From contig JAQWRC010000262.1 of NCBI GenBank assembly GCA_029243925.1, forward strand, positions 1 through 7,949: 7,949 nt of DNA. The letters run 5' to 3'. The stretch comes from Phycisphaerales bacterium. Its GTDB lineage: Bacteria > Planctomycetota > Phycisphaerae > Phycisphaerales > SM1A02. The notes beneath the pieces are model-generated. The model saw nothing but the letters and a program-made list of their open reading frames with translations, was not told the DNA's origin and made no database searches. The position numbers were made by a program, and so were the translations under genes. This document shows positions 1-6,979 of this stretch, piece by piece (the stretch's first letter is position 1; every line of letters begins with the position of its first letter).

Positions 1-6
1 GGAGAG
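1..6 (+). promoter_or_regulatory. Ribosome binding site of thiC
   Basis: GGAGAG lies 7 nt before the ATG at 14 and supports that start. The window begins here, so any promoter or upstream thiamine pyrophosphate riboswitch, which is common in front of thiC, cannot be seen. Confidence 0.7.
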
Positions 7-13
7 ACCAGGA

Positions 14-1906
14 ATGATTCAGCAGCCAGACCGCAATTCAAACAGTGATATCAACTTCGTTCATGCCAGCGATGATGCATTTCTCGATGCATTGCCCATG
101 CACGGGGCTGACGATCCAGCATCCAGCACGTGCGGAACGACACCCGGCAGTTTCTCGTTGGCACCTGATATTGGTGGCCCTCGCATGTATTCCAGCCCAG
201 ATACGCCAGGAATGCCGCAGCCATCAGGACTGACGGCTTGGGACTTTCTGCCTGAAGGGTGGACGATCGAATCACACTCCAATGGCTGCCTTGGCCATGG
301 CAGGGGCGAGGTCAGAATCCGAGCCATCGCTCCACCGGATTTCGTCGCGGTGACCCAACTCGAATACGCTCGCCTGGGAACCATTACTCCAGAGATGCGG
401 CGTGTGGCCGAGCGTGAGCCCCACCTCACTGCGGAGCAGATTCGTGATGAAATCGCCGCGGGACGGATGATCCTGCCAGCCAATATTCACCATCTTGAGC
501 ACACGCTTGATCCGATGTGCATTGGCCGTGCTTCCCTGACCAAGGTGAATGCCAACATGGGCGCTTCACCGGTCAGTTCAGGAACCGATGAAGAAGTCGA
601 GAAGTTGCGGTGGGCAGAACAGTGGGGCGGCGACACAGTGATGGATCTTTCAACTGGTGGAGATCTCGACGCGTGCCGCGAGGCGATCATCAAGCATTCC
701 ACGGTTCCCATCGGGACCGTACCGATCTATTCGATGATCATCGGCCGCAAGCTCGATGAACTCGACGATGAGGTCATACTCAAGACAGTCGAGCATCAGG
801 CCAGGCAAGGCGTCGACTACTTCACGATTCATGCCGGCTTGCTTCGTGCACATATCCCGCACGTCAAGAATCGTCTCATCGGCATCGTGTCACGTGGTGG
901 TTCACTGCTTGCCAAGTGGATGCTTATGAAGGATCGCGAAAATCCGATGTACGATCTTTGGGATGAACTCTGCGAAATCATGCGTCAGCATGATGTGAGT
1001 TTCTCGATCGGGGATGGACTTCGCCCCGGTGGCCTCGCGGATGCCTCCGACCGTGCGCAACTTGCGGAGTTGGAGATCATCGGAGAACTGACCGAACGGG
1101 CGTGGACGCACGGTGTGCAGGTCATGGTCGAAGGGCCCGGCCACATGCCTCTTGACCAGATCGAATACAACATGAAATTGCAGCGGCGCAAGTGCCACGG
1201 AGCGCCGTTCTACGTTCTGGGCCCTCTGGTCACCGACATCTTCCCGGGATACGACCACATCACCTCCTGCATTGGAGCAACGAATGCGGCGTGGCATGGC
1301 GCATCCATGTTGTGCTACGTCACGCCCAAGGAGCATCTGGGGCTGCCCAAGCGTGATGACGTGAAGCAGGGATGCATCGCGTACCGCATCGCGGCGCATG
1401 CAGCCGACATTGCGTTGGGGATTCCCGGCACCCGCGATCGGGATGATGAACTGACCAAGGCCCGAGCAGCGCTCAACTGGGAACGTCACTTCGAGTTGAG
1501 TTTTGATCCCGACACAGCGCGGGCGCTGCACGATGAAGATCTTGATGTCAATACTGATTTCTGCGACATGTGCGGCCACGATTGGTGTTCCGTCCGCATC
1601 AGCCGAGAGATTCAGGAGATCGCTTCCGGAAAAGATGCTGAATATGCCTGGGACAAACCCAAGATCAGCGATGCGCTCACGGATGAGCAGAAATCCATTC
1701 TTGAGCAACGTGGGGTTCTGAGCCCAGATGAGATCCATCGTCTCGCATCAAAAACACAGAAAGCCATGCAGGATGGAAAAACTCCAGCAGCATGCCACAG
1801 TGATGTTGCAGACGATGCGACCGCCCGGGATCTGCAGTCAGATGTCTTTGTGGAACTGAACACGTCCCCAGCTCACAATATTCCAACTCATGACAACATC
1901 CTCTAA
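14..1906 (+). CDS. thiC: Phosphomethylpyrimidine synthase ThiC
   Basis: ThiC is a cytosolic radical-SAM enzyme that converts aminoimidazole ribotide into hydroxymethylpyrimidine phosphate, the pyrimidine half of thiamine. The protein has 630 residues, close to the E. coli enzyme. Residues about 115-165 carry the ThiC-typical stretch around [11 protein letters not shown] and ILPANI. The core follows, with KVNANMG (177-183), [10 protein letters not shown] (207-216), SRGGS (293-297), GDGLRPG (333-339), EGPGH (373-377) and [11 protein letters not shown] (435-445). The unusual C-terminal cluster-binding motif CX2CX4C is intact at C517, C520 and C525. About 100 residues follow it, including an acidic, charged tail with a CHSD motif near 594. 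The start at 14 has a good ribosome binding site. The last 17 nt overlap the next gene, which suggests translational coupling. The assignment is secure; only the function of the tail is unknown. Confidence 0.98.
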   Translation: MIQQPDRNSNSDINFVHASDDAFLDALPMHGADDPASSTCGTTPGSFSLAPDIGGPRMYSSPDTPGMPQPSGLTAWDFLPEGWTIESHSNGCLGHGRGEVRIRAIAPPDFVAVTQLEYARLGTITPEMRRVAEREPHLTAEQIRDEIAAGRMILPANIHHLEHTLDPMCIGRASLTKVNANMGASPVSSGTDEEVEKLRWAEQWGGDTVMDLSTGGDLDACREAIIKHSTVPIGTVPIYSMIIGRKLDELDDEVILKTVEHQARQGVDYFTIHAGLLRAHIPHVKNRLIGIVSRGGSLLAKWMLMKDRENPMYDLWDELCEIMRQHDVSFSIGDGLRPGGLADASDRAQLAELEIIGELTERAWTHGVQVMVEGPGHMPLDQIEYNMKLQRRKCHGAPFYVLGPLVTDIFPGYDHITSCIGATNAAWHGASMLCYVTPKEHLGLPKRDDVKQGCIAYRIAAHAADIALGIPGTRDRDDELTKARAALNWERHFELSFDPDTARALHDEDLDVNTDFCDMCGHDWCSVRISREIQEIASGKDAEYAWDKPKISDALTDEQKSILEQRGVLSPDEIHRLASKTQKAMQDGKTPAACHSDVADDATARDLQSDVFVELNTSPAHNIPTHDNIL

Positions 1907-2405
1907 TCAGCCTCCGGATTCATCCGAACATGCCAGCCAGGGCAAGGGCTCCTGGAGAGTCCCGGTATGTCATCCCAACCTCTACATGTGGCTGGTTTTT
2001 GTTTCCGCACTTGATGTCATCATGACTCGAGTGATCCTGTTCTTTGGCGGGACGGAGATCAATCCGATCGCCGATTTCGTCATTGACAACTGGGGGCGAC
2101 TGGGGATGAGCATATTCAAGTTCATCATCGTGGCCTTCGTCATCATCGTGTGTGAGTTCATATCACGCCGAAATCTAGCCGTATCCCGGCGGCTGGCGAT
2201 TGCGAGCATTCTGATCTCCATGGTGCCCGTGTGCTGGTCCTCCTACATCATGATTTCAATCATCGCCGACCCGCCGGCACGTCAGGACGGAGATTTCGAC
2301 ATGGAAGGGATTGAAGTCCGAAGTACTGAACCTTCCGAATCGGTTCCAGTCACTCTGGTATGGCTGAAGCATGAATCGATCCAGGATCAGCCATGGCCGA
2401 TTTGA
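1890..2405 (+). CDS. DUF5658-like small membrane protein
   Basis: This is a protein of 171 residues with no known biochemical function. After a polar N-terminus of about 28 residues there are three likely membrane helices (about 32-52, 70-91 and 101-126), then a hydrophilic acidic tail. The first helix carries D42 and runs into GGTEINPI at 53-60. This D...T...GG.E.NP pattern is what I know from the DUF5658 family. The start at ATG 1890 lies inside the end of thiC and has no clear Shine-Dalgarno sequence, so translation probably depends on ribosomes finishing thiC. The next in-frame ATG (residue 33) would cut into the first helix. The 3' end overlaps the NADH dehydrogenase-like gene by 13 nt. 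Being a real membrane protein gene is well supported; the family name is by motif only. Confidence 0.8.
   Translation: MTTSSNQPPDSSEHASQGKGSWRVPVCHPNLYMWLVFVSALDVIMTRVILFFGGTEINPIADFVIDNWGRLGMSIFKFIIVAFVIIVCEFISRRNLAVSRRLAIASILISMVPVCWSSYIMISIIADPPARQDGDFDMEGIEVRSTEPSESVPVTLVWLKHESIQDQPWPI
2383..2386 (+). promoter_or_regulatory. Ribosome binding site of the NADH dehydrogenase-like gene
   Basis: AGGA lies 6 nt before the ATG at 2393, inside the end of the upstream membrane protein gene. It supports the start that gives the overlap of 13 nt. Confidence 0.5.
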
Positions 2406-3751
2406 CCCGCATCGTAATTCTTGGGGGTGGCTTCGGTGGCGCGTATCTCGCGCAGGCGTTGCAAAAGCACATTCGCCAACATGATCTTGAAATCATCATC
2501 ATTGATCGCAACAACTTCTTCGTCTTTTATCCTCTTCTTGTTGAGGCCGGGACGGGATCAATCGAGCCGCGGCACTGTTCAGTACCAATCCGAGAGTTCG
2601 CCCGCCGAAGCGAGTTGTTCATGGGCGAGATCAAGGATCTTGATCTTGAATCGCGTACGGTCGGCTACCGACTGATCGGTGATGATCATGACCGCTCGAT
2701 CCGATTTGATCACCTCGTGGTCGCACTCGGAAGTGTGACGCGTATTCTGCCCGAGCATATTGTTTCCGGTGTTCGCGAGCATGCGTTTGAAATGAAGCAC
2801 ATGTCCGATGCCGTGGTGATACGGGATCGCGCGATCGAACTGCTGGAGCTTGCGAATGCGACCGAAGATCAGGATGAGCGCCGACGGCTGCTTCACTTCA
2901 TCATCGTGGGCGGGAATGTCACGGGCATCGAGGTCGTGGGCGAGTTGGAGAACTTCATTCGGGATGCAACGGTGCAGTACCACCACCTGCGGCGTGAGGA
3001 TTGTTCATTTACGGTGATTGAAGGTAGCCCATGCATTCTGGGCATACTGCCTCAGCACCAGCACGATTGGGCGGCAAAGAAGCTGGAAGCGCGAGCGATT
3101 ACGCTTCGCACCGGGTCGACGGTCAAGGAAGTACATGCTGATCACGTTGTGACCAGTGAAGATGAGTCCATTCCATGCGGCACGGTAATTTGGACAGCGG
3201 GGATCGCTCCCAACCCTGTGCTGCAGGAACTGCAGGGGTTGCCGCTGAATACGTTCAATGGGCTTGATTGCAACGAGGACTACACTGCGAAGGGCCTGGA
3301 TCGGGTTTGGGGCTTGGGCGATTGCGCCAGCATCCCTTGTACGAACGGAAAACCAATGCCGCCACTTGCGCAGATCGCCATCCGCCAGGCGCCGCAGGTT
3401 GCGGCAAACATCATTGCTTCAATCGAAGGGCGTCCGACGACGGCGGGACATGTGGCCGTCCAGGGGATTCTCGTTCCGCTTGGGCGGCACCGTGGTGTGG
3501 CGAAGTTGAAAGGCCTCCGCCTCGAAGGCTTCTTTGCCTGGGCCATGTGGCGTGCCATCTATCTGATAAAGACCCCGGGCTGGCGCCGACGACTTCGCGT
3601 CCTGATGGACTGGTTCATGAACATGTTCTGCAAGCGCGATTACGTCCAATTGGGGATGGTGCCCGCCTCCCACCGCGAATTCCATGCTCCACAGCACACT
3701 GCCCGAAGCCAAGAAGACGTAGGTGATCTGGACGAGGGTTCGCCTGACTGA
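2393..3751 (+). CDS. NADH dehydrogenase-like FAD oxidoreductase (NDH-2 family)
   Basis: This 452-residue flavoprotein resembles type II NADH:quinone oxidoreductases, which pass electrons from NADH to quinone at the inner face of the membrane without pumping protons. The N-terminal FAD Rossmann site is GGGFGG (11-16), with D38 ending the second strand and NFFVFYPLLVEAGTGSIEP (41-59) as the typical NDH-2 follow-on. The second dinucleotide (NADH) site reads GGNVTG at 173-178 where GGGPTG is usual. VWGLGDCASIP (305-315) is the second FAD-binding motif, and PLAQIAIRQ (324-332) fits the AQ...Q quinone-site motif. The C-terminal part, about 379-412, is aromatic and basic and resembles the amphipathic membrane anchor of NDH-2. 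The gene is third in the overlapping cluster with thiC. Other pyridine-nucleotide oxidoreductases of this fold are possible, but the C-terminus favours NDH-2. Substrate preference cannot be read from the sequence. Confidence 0.88.
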   Translation: MADLTRIVILGGGFGGAYLAQALQKHIRQHDLEIIIIDRNNFFVFYPLLVEAGTGSIEPRHCSVPIREFARRSELFMGEIKDLDLESRTVGYRLIGDDHDRSIRFDHLVVALGSVTRILPEHIVSGVREHAFEMKHMSDAVVIRDRAIELLELANATEDQDERRRLLHFIIVGGNVTGIEVVGELENFIRDATVQYHHLRREDCSFTVIEGSPCILGILPQHQHDWAAKKLEARAITLRTGSTVKEVHADHVVTSEDESIPCGTVIWTAGIAPNPVLQELQGLPLNTFNGLDCNEDYTAKGLDRVWGLGDCASIPCTNGKPMPPLAQIAIRQAPQVAANIIASIEGRPTTAGHVAVQGILVPLGRHRGVAKLKGLRLEGFFAWAMWRAIYLIKTPGWRRRLRVLMDWFMNMFCKRDYVQLGMVPASHREFHAPQHTARSQEDVGDLDEGSPD

Positions 3752-3753
3752 TC

Positions 3754-4503
3754 TTATGATCGCCTGTTCGCCCAGAAGGCCTGGATGCGTTCCGCGGCCT
3801 CGGCACCCTCGGCAAGCGGTTTTGATCCAGCAATCGGCCCATCCCACCGCGCGCCGTCATCCGACCCATCGAGCGCGTTCATCCATTTCTTCGTTGCCGC
3901 TGTGGCCGCCGAAGGCTGCGATGCGATGGAGCATGCGAGTTCGAGAGCTTCTTTCTGCACGTCATCTTCTGGTACGAGTTGTGTTCCAATTCCAAGCCGG
4001 TGCGCCTCCATGCCGGTGCGTAAACGACCGTCCATGACGATGGCTCTTGCAGGCCCTTCGCCGATGGTTTGAAGCAGAGTCGGCAAGGTGACAGCGGGTG
4101 AGACACCGAGTCGATGGACGGGATAGCCCACCTTTGTTTGGTCGCCAAGTATGACGATATCGGCGGCACTCAAGATCGCACAGCCACCTGCAATCACTGA
4201 ACCGTGGGCGGCAAGCACGATCGGAGCGGGATGGTTGCGCATGCGATGGGTCACTTCTCCCAGGGCGACAATGAGATCCTGCAGCACGCATGGGTCATCC
4301 ACGACTGCGCCAAGATCGAAGCCGGCACAGAAGGCAGGCCCGTTGCCGCGAAGAAGAATGGCGTGGGGTTCATCGTCGGTCGCAGGATCCAGTGCACGGG
4401 CCATCTGCTGGAGGAGTTCGACACTCAGCGCATTTCGTTGGTCTGGGTTGTTCAGTGTGACGACAGTCAATCCAGCATCATGTTCGATCAGGAGTTGGTT
4501 CAT
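3754..4503 (-). CDS. Enoyl-CoA hydratase/isomerase (crotonase) family protein
   Basis: The protein has 249 residues, the normal crotonase-fold length. The oxyanion-hole segment is AFCAGFDL (57-64), followed by the HGSVIAGGCAILSAADIVI block (100-118) and KVGYPVHRLGVSPAV (124-138). When lined up by eye with rat mitochondrial enoyl-CoA hydratase, the two catalytic glutamates (Glu144 and Glu164) fall at V129 and A154, while the oxyanion glycine matches G126. Classical hydration is therefore doubtful. The RLGVSPAV segment somewhat resembles bacterial methylglutaconyl-CoA hydratase-type members. The gene starts 6 nt after the atoE stop with only a weak GGA upstream, so it is probably translated from the atoE message. 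It probably acts on a short or branched acyl-CoA in the cytosol. The family is certain; the reaction is not known. Confidence 0.9.
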   Translation of the reverse strand: MNQLLIEHDAGLTVVTLNNPDQRNALSVELLQQMARALDPATDDEPHAILLRGNGPAFCAGFDLGAVVDDPCVLQDLIVALGEVTHRMRNHPAPIVLAAHGSVIAGGCAILSAADIVILGDQTKVGYPVHRLGVSPAVTLPTLLQTIGEGPARAIVMDGRLRTGMEAHRLGIGTQLVPEDDVQKEALELACSIASQPSAATAATKKWMNALDGSDDGARWDGPIAGSKPLAEGAEAAERIQAFWANRRS

Positions 4504-4509
4504 GTGCGA

Positions 4510-5892
4510 TCAGTTCCACACCAAGAGCCAGAGGGCCATCCATGCACCCGCGACCAGCATGACCATGGCGGTATAGCCGACGATATCACGAGCTCGAACG
4601 CCCGTGATGGCCAGCAGCGGAAGCGCCCAGAAGGGCTGCAGCATGTTGGTCAGTTCATCTCCATAGGCGACGGCCATGACCATCTTTCCGGGTGCGACAC
4701 CGGCATCCAAACCAGATTGCAGCGCGATGGGTCCTTGAATGGCCCATTGTCCGCCGCCACTTGGGACGAAGATGTTGACGATGCCTGCGGCAAGAAATGA
4801 CAGCAAGGGCATTGTTTCCGCAGTGCCGGCGGCGACAAATCCACTTGCGATCATTGCGACCAGGCCGGCTGCAGCCATCATCGCCATTATTCCTGCATAG
4901 AGTGGGAATTGCACGATGATGCCCGCGCACCCACGAGCCGCATCGGTTGCCGCGTGCATGTAGGCGGCTGGCGAGGCGTGGAGCAGCAAGCCAAATGCGA
5001 ACATGATCATGATCACCTGGTCAAGTCCGAGACTGCCGATTCCACGCAAGGCGATGTACCTGCCGACCGCAAGAAGCAGGGCAATGCCCAGTATCCACGC
5101 AACAATCCAGGACGTATTCAGGATGCGGGGGACACCTGTTTCAGACGGTGGTTGAAATGGTTTTTCTTCCAGCGGGCGAAACCCATCGATGGGCTGCATG
5201 TCACTCGCTTGCGAAGGCGCTAGCAGTGCGAGAAAGGTTGGGATCAGAATGAGCAGTCCGAGGCTCACGATGAGATTCAGTGGTGAAAAAATCGTGGCTT
5301 CCAGTTGAATCGTTCCAATTTCAGCAACGTATTCGGCCGGCAGTACTTTTTCCGCTCCACTGGTCGTCGTCATTGACAACGGCGCAGAGCCAGAAAGTCC
5401 TCCATGCCATGTCAGCATGCCCATGTACCCTGCGGCGGCAATCAATGGATAGTGGGCGTGGATGCCTCGTTCCTTGAGACGCATGCCCACCTCGCGAGCG
5501 AGCAGTGCGCCAACAATCAGGCCCAGGCCCCAGTTGAGCAGGCCGACGGAGGCGGCGATGACACCAACCATGGCGGCGGCCGTTGCTGTGCTTCGTGGGA
5601 GGCCTGCAACCCGGCTGATCATCAATCGCACGGGTTTCGATGCGGCAAGAACAGCTCCGGTGAGCAGTATGAGACTCATCTGCATGGCAAACCCAAGCAG
5701 TTTCCAAAGACCGGTCTTGCTGTCACTCCATGCACCGAGGAGTTCGAGCCAGCGATCTTCGCCAGGCTGGAACTGTCCCCAGACCAGTGCGGCGGCGGCA
5801 ACGACCAACGTAAGCACGATGGCGATGACAAACGGGTCGGGAATCAGATTCCGAAAAATTCGACTGAGCCAGAGTCCGGTGCGGCTGATCAT
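4510..5892 (-). CDS. atoE: Short-chain fatty acid transporter, AtoE family
   Basis: AtoE proteins are inner-membrane permeases for short-chain fatty acids such as acetoacetate and butyrate. The 460-residue protein is strongly hydrophobic throughout, with many membrane helices. It begins in family style with MISRTGLWLSRIF and LIPDPFVIAI (about 1-25), as E. coli AtoE does. The C-terminal signatures are NIFVPSGGGQWAIQGP (373-388) and AYGDELTNMLQPFWALP (409-425). The open frame continues upstream to an ATG at 6063, but those 57 residues are arginine/proline/cysteine-rich, match nothing in the family and lie over the structured intergenic region, so I chose 5892. No good Shine-Dalgarno sequence precedes it (GGAG is 16 nt away), and a small palindrome covers the start. 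It is followed closely by the crotonase-family gene. Confidence 0.93.
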   Translation of the reverse strand: MISRTGLWLSRIFRNLIPDPFVIAIVLTLVVAAAALVWGQFQPGEDRWLELLGAWSDSKTGLWKLLGFAMQMSLILLTGAVLAASKPVRLMISRVAGLPRSTATAAAMVGVIAASVGLLNWGLGLIVGALLAREVGMRLKERGIHAHYPLIAAAGYMGMLTWHGGLSGSAPLSMTTTSGAEKVLPAEYVAEIGTIQLEATIFSPLNLIVSLGLLILIPTFLALLAPSQASDMQPIDGFRPLEEKPFQPPSETGVPRILNTSWIVAWILGIALLLAVGRYIALRGIGSLGLDQVIMIMFAFGLLLHASPAAYMHAATDAARGCAGIIVQFPLYAGIMAMMAAAGLVAMIASGFVAAGTAETMPLLSFLAAGIVNIFVPSGGGQWAIQGPIALQSGLDAGVAPGKMVMAVAYGDELTNMLQPFWALPLLAITGVRARDIVGYTAMVMLVAGAWMALWLLVWN

Positions 5893-5907
5893 GTTCGTAT
5901 TAGAACA
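5892..5907. repeat. Palindrome at the atoE start codon
   Basis: TGTTC-GTATTA-GAACA is a perfect inverted repeat with 5-nt arms and a 6-nt centre. It begins on the first base of the atoE start codon and covers the spot where a ribosome binding site would lie. It could be a protein operator or a small hairpin in the leader mRNA. Its short arms make chance a real alternative. Confidence 0.4.
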
Positions 5908-5910
5908 ACT

Positions 5911-6030
5911 CCGAACCGATTCGGGAATACGCACCCCAGGCAAGCAGCAGGGCAGCCTGGAGGCCGCCCTGCGCTTGCCAGCCGATGGACCCCTCGTCAA
6001 TCGGCTGGGGGCGTACCGTTGGCGATACGC
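5911..6030. ncRNA. Candidate structured RNA upstream of atoE
   Basis: This stretch lies in the 253-nt gap between atoE and the next - strand gene. Hairpin A is CCGAA/TTCGG (5911-5915/5920-5924) with a CCGA loop. Closing stem P1 pairs TACGC-A-CCCC (5928-5937) with GGGGGCGTA (6007-6015), giving nine pairs and one bulged A. Inside it, P2 pairs 5939-5953 with 5966-5979 (14 G-C or A-T pairs, one bulged A), continues past one mismatch to GCC/GGC, and ends in a TGGA tetraloop. P3 pairs AGCCGAT (5980-5986) with ATCGGCT (6000-6006), then GAC/GTC around a CCCTC loop. P1, P2 and P3 abut with only A5938 unpaired, a compact three-way junction. GCGTA (6011-6015) can instead pair with TACGC (6026-6030). I recognise no known RNA family. 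Either strand could be the transcribed one; a - strand atoE leader is the simplest reading. In 6031-6145 I see nothing firm. Confidence 0.45.
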
Positions 6031-6145
6031 ACAACACCTGAGTTCTGCAGCGGCCGGGGCCAAAGCGCCTGCCGGGAGATCACAATGTCAGTACGTTCGC
6101 GGCACAGGAGAGGTTCGTCTTCGAGCAAGGATCTCATGCACGCCA

Positions 6146-6883
6146 TCAGACATCACCATGCCATGAATGTCCCACCGTGTCATAGATGATGGATGTGTCG
6201 GCGGGACCGATGGAACGATGAGGGCAGGTATTGATGCCAATATCGATCCAGGTGGAGTACAGCTCGGTTTCGATTGGGCGTATGGAAAGTGTCCCACTGA
6301 TTGAAAGCAATGCGTGGATGAGTCCCGGTTCGGGCCGAGTGGGCGCCGTGATGGACTGACTCCTTTGCTCTGCGACATAGTTGCACAGGAGTTCGCCGAC
6401 AACCAGCAGCAGCAGTTCCTCATCGGTGGATCTGAAGACCAGTGTTCCGCCGGTATCACTGACGACGGATGTCGTGGCCCTCACTTCTGCATCAAGTAGG
6501 CAGCCTCCACGTTCCCAGGCACGTTGCATGGCTTGCGCATCTCCATCTTCAACTGCTCCATCGAGCAGAACGATCCAAGCGATTCGGTCAAGCAGTTCAC
6601 CCGCTTCATGAATATTGAGATTGCCTGCGTGCGGGGGCTCGATGGGAGGGAGCGTTGCGTCAGTCTTGAACCCCAGGACCAGATTTGCGCATTCATCACC
6701 AGACTCGGCAAGCAGCAATAACGTGCGGTCCATGGAGAGTCCGCGTACCCGCAGTTCTGCTGTGCCATCAACGGTATTCAACGCACATTGCACGGGCGCC
6801 ATCAGGCCAGCCAGGCTGGCGGTCGCGGGCCGTTGCTCATTGAAGGTGCTGTTGGAATGTGGCTGTTGGTTTGAAGGGATCAT
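6146..6883 (-). CDS. Hypothetical protein, no recognised domain
   Basis: The gene encodes 245 residues that I cannot assign to a family. There is no signal peptide and no convincing membrane helix. The sequence has a polar N-terminal tail of about 20 residues, then alternating hydrophobic strands and helices typical of a soluble protein, with leucine-rich segments at about 54-60 and 155-168 and an acidic stretch at 109-117. The frame is open further upstream to an ATG at 6964, but those 27 residues would be encoded across a terminator-like hairpin. The ATG at 6883 has GGAG 7 nt before it, which decides the start. The gene ends 253 nt before atoE, so co-transcription is possible but not evident. 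No catalytic motif is visible. Confidence 0.75.
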   Translation of the reverse strand: MIPSNQQPHSNSTFNEQRPATASLAGLMAPVQCALNTVDGTAELRVRGLSMDRTLLLLAESGDECANLVLGFKTDATLPPIEPPHAGNLNIHEAGELLDRIAWIVLLDGAVEDGDAQAMQRAWERGGCLLDAEVRATTSVVSDTGGTLVFRSTDEELLLLVVGELLCNYVAEQRSQSITAPTRPEPGLIHALLSISGTLSIRPIETELYSTWIDIGINTCPHRSIGPADTSIIYDTVGHSWHGDV

Positions 6884-6890
6884 GGCATTG

Positions 6891-6894
6891 CTCC
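6891..6894 (-). promoter_or_regulatory. Ribosome binding site deciding the start of the hypothetical gene
   Basis: Read on the - strand, GGAG lies 7 nt before ATG 6883. The longer in-frame start at 6964 would need the ribosome to cross the GC-rich hairpin at 6924-6954, so 6883 is preferred. Confidence 0.65.
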
Positions 6895-6923
6895 ACGTAG
6901 TGGGGTGACATCTATTGAATGAA

Positions 6924-6954
6924 CAACGCCCCATCCTGCTTGGACGGGGCGTTG
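6924..6954 (-). terminator. Terminator-like hairpin after the small membrane protein gene
   Basis: CAACGCCCC (6924-6932) pairs perfectly with GGGGCGTTG (6946-6954). After one A-C mismatch, TCC/GGA extends the stem, leaving a TGCTT loop. On the - strand the hairpin starts 25 nt after the stop codon of the 6980-7234 gene and is followed by TTCATTC, which is only moderately T-rich. The stem is strong but the T tract is poor, so it may terminate incompletely. It ends about 40 nt before the next - strand start at 6883. Confidence 0.55.
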
Positions 6955-6979
6955 GAGAGTGCATTGTTGAGCGTGCTGC

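Noticed and set aside
902..1738. Long - strand open frame of 278 codons within thiC
   Set aside because: It lies wholly antisense to a clearly conserved enzyme, and its protein resembles nothing; it is a codon-bias shadow.
5893..5910. TAATAC on the - strand as a -10 box for a leaderless atoE mRNA
   Set aside because: It is at a plausible distance from the ATG, but the hexamer 17 nt upstream (CCCGAA) is nothing like a -35 box, and the same bases are explained by the palindrome.
5939..5979. The large hairpin as an intrinsic terminator
   Set aside because: Neither side is followed by a T run, and its place inside a nested three-way junction argues for a structured RNA instead.
5893..6063. Extension of the AtoE reading frame upstream to an ATG at 6063
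   Set aside because: The 57 added residues are Arg/Pro/Cys-rich, unlike any transporter N-terminus, and would be encoded across the inverted repeats. The family start fits 5892.
5893..6145. Known RNAs in the gap: SRP RNA, tmRNA, RNase P RNA, cobalamin or TPP riboswitch
   Set aside because: I looked for their signature segments on both strands and found none of them; 6S RNA could not be judged by eye because it lacks a clear sequence signature.
5404..6189. Long + strand open frame of 261 codons opposite atoE
   Set aside because: Most of it is antisense to conserved AtoE segments and its translation has no protein-like pattern. Only its last 34 codons, with their own ribosome binding site, were kept as a low-interest note.
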